Translations under genes and position numbers: made by a program
Notes under the pieces: model-generated
Told to the model about the DNA's origin: nothing
The model's input: the letters and a program-made list of their open reading frames with translations, nothing else
Databases searched by the model: none
NCBI GenBank assembly: GCA_027484885.1
Contig: JAIXSD010000573.1
Location: 1 to 14,074, forward strand
Origin: Rubrivivax sp.
GTDB taxonomy: Bacteria; Pseudomonadota; Gammaproteobacteria; Burkholderiales; Burkholderiaceae_C
Length of the DNA stretch: 14,074 bases
Direction of reading: 5' to 3'
Part shown: positions 13,056 to 14,074 of the stretch, piece after piece
Layout of the letters: every line of letters begins with the position of its first letter
Position numbering within the stretch: position 1 is the stretch's first letter

Positions 13056-14074
13056 ATGAGCCACGTCCTGATTGTGTCCACCGCCCGCACCCCTCTGGCC
13101 AAGAGCTGGAAGGGCGCGTTCAACATGACCCACGGCGCCACCCTGGGCGGCCATGTGGTGCAGGCCGCCGTGGCCCGCGCCGGCCTCGCGCCCGAGCGGG
13201 TCGAAGATGTGCTGATGGGTTGCGCCTTCCCCGAGGGCACGACCGGCGGCAATATCGCCCGCCAGATCGCCCTGCGCGCCGGCCTGCCGGTCAGCGTCAG
13301 CGGCATGACGGTCAACCGCTTTTGCTCCAGCGGCCTGCAGAGCATCGCCCTGGCGGCCCAGCGCATCATGGCCGGCGAGGGCGAGGTGTTTGTCGCCGGC
13401 GGGGTGGAGAGCATCTCCTGCGTGCAAAACGAGATGAACCGCCACATGGCGCAGGAGCCCTGGCTGCAACAGCACAAGCCCGAGCTCTACTGGAGCATGT
13501 TGCAGACGGCCGAAACCGTGGCCCAGCGCTACGGCATCAGCCGTGAGCGCATGGATCAGTACGGTGCGCAAAGCCAGCAGCGTGCCTGCGCTGCTCAGGC
13601 GGCCGGGCGCTTTGCCGAGGAGATCGCGCCCATCACCGTGCAGATGGGCGTGGCCGACAAGCTGCGTGGCCTGAGCACGCGTGAAGTGACGGTCAGCCAG
13701 GACGAAGGCCTGCGCGAAGGCACCACCTTTGAGGCCATCAAGGACCTGCGCAGCGCGCTGCCTGGCGGCCTGGTCTCGGCCGGCAATGCCAGCCAGTTCT
13801 CGGACGGCGCTGGCGCCTGCGTGCTGGTCAGCGAGGCCCTGGCCGCACGCGAGGGCCTGCAGCCGCTGGGCCGTTTTCTCGGCTTTGCCGTGGCCGGCTG
13901 TGAGCCCGATGAGATGGGCATTGGCCCGGTCTTTGCTGTGCCCAAGGTCTTGCAGCGCCTGGGCCTGACGGTGGACGACATCGACCTCTGGGAGCTGAAC
14001 GAGGCCTTTGCCGTGCAGGTGCTGTACTGCGCCGACCGGCTGGGCATTCCGCAGGAGCGGCTCAATGTCAACGG
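13056..14074 (+). CDS. Acetyl-CoA C-acyltransferase (thiolase), C-terminus outside window
   Basis: Cleaves 3-ketoacyl-CoA with CoA to acetyl-CoA and a shortened acyl-CoA, the last step of beta-oxidation; the reverse condensation is also possible for this family. About 339 residues are visible of a usual 390-400. The start MSHVLIVSTARTP is typical. NRFCSSGLQS (88-97) carries nucleophile Cys90, GGVESIS follows, then GLVSAGNASQFSDGA and WELNEAFAVQ. The sequence ends at NVNG, just where the GHP histidine motif is expected, so the last active-site residues lie past the edge. GGAG (13042-13045) is the ribosome site, 10 bases before the ATG. It is co-directional with the hydratase/dehydrogenase gene and surely in the same operon. 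Residue patterns do not separate FadA-type ketoacyl thiolase from acetoacetyl-CoA thiolase, though context favours the former. Confidence 0.94.
   Translation, partial: MSHVLIVSTARTPLAKSWKGAFNMTHGATLGGHVVQAAVARAGLAPERVEDVLMGCAFPEGTTGGNIARQIALRAGLPVSVSGMTVNRFCSSGLQSIALAAQRIMAGEGEVFVAGGVESISCVQNEMNRHMAQEPWLQQHKPELYWSMLQTAETVAQRYGISRERMDQYGAQSQQRACAAQAAGRFAEEIAPITVQMGVADKLRGLSTREVTVSQDEGLREGTTFEAIKDLRSALPGGLVSAGNASQFSDGAGACVLVSEALAAREGLQPLGRFLGFAVAGCEPDEMGIGPVFAVPKVLQRLGLTVDDIDLWELNEAFAVQVLYCADRLGIPQERLNVN

Noticed and set aside
1..14074. Search for tRNA, rRNA, CRISPR arrays, insertion sequences, toxin-antitoxin or defence genes
   Set aside because: No cloverleaf-like segment, regular spaced repeats, transposase or integrase motifs, or small toxin-like genes were seen; composition is even throughout.

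Overview
The window is GC-rich chromosomal DNA with protein families typical of Burkholderiales (Betaproteobacteria). The mix of a PEP-CTERM-associated TPR lipoprotein (PrsT), a YciB/BolA/parvulin cluster and beta-oxidation genes suggests a Sphaerotilaceae/Comamonadaceae-like bacterium (Roseateles, Rubrivivax or Leptothrix type). That placement is inferred from protein flavour only. No RNA gene, CRISPR array, insertion sequence or integration signature was seen. Genes are densely packed and no gene-free stretch exceeds 300 bases.

Left block, minus strand, about 3510 to 1: selO (protein AMPylase), msrB (methionine-R-sulfoxide reductase), yciB (inner-membrane envelope protein), bolA, and a periplasmic parvulin-type prolyl isomerase cut by the window edge. 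selO/msrB and yciB/bolA each overlap by 4 bp (ATGA), so the first four genes look like one redox/stress and envelope operon. A strong intrinsic terminator lies between bolA and the isomerase gene, only 17 bp before the isomerase start codon.

Centre: reading rightwards, a divergently transcribed acyl-CoA ligase (AlkK/DmdB-like) ends in a long GC hairpin. It is followed by prsT, a 951-residue TPR lipoprotein of the exosortase/PEP-CTERM system, with no exosortase or polysaccharide gene in view. prsT converges, with a 12-bp gap, on a minus-strand alpha/beta hydrolase. Upstream of that hydrolase, on the same strand, lies a DUF3667 zinc-ribbon membrane protein.

Right block, plus strand, 10906 to the end: a bifunctional enoyl-CoA hydratase/3-hydroxyacyl-CoA dehydrogenase followed by a thiolase cut by the window edge. 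Together they carry out the last three steps of fatty-acid beta-oxidation. The pair has a recognisable sigma70-type promoter whose predicted start point sits inside a near-perfect 20-bp palindrome, a likely TetR-family operator. The ligase at 3626 could feed this pathway but is not in the same transcription unit.

I do not see clear evidence of a wholly new system. The best leads are the terminator placed in front of the isomerase gene, the palindrome on the beta-oxidation promoter, the isolated prsT with its low-complexity insert, and the SelO-MsrB-BolA linkage.
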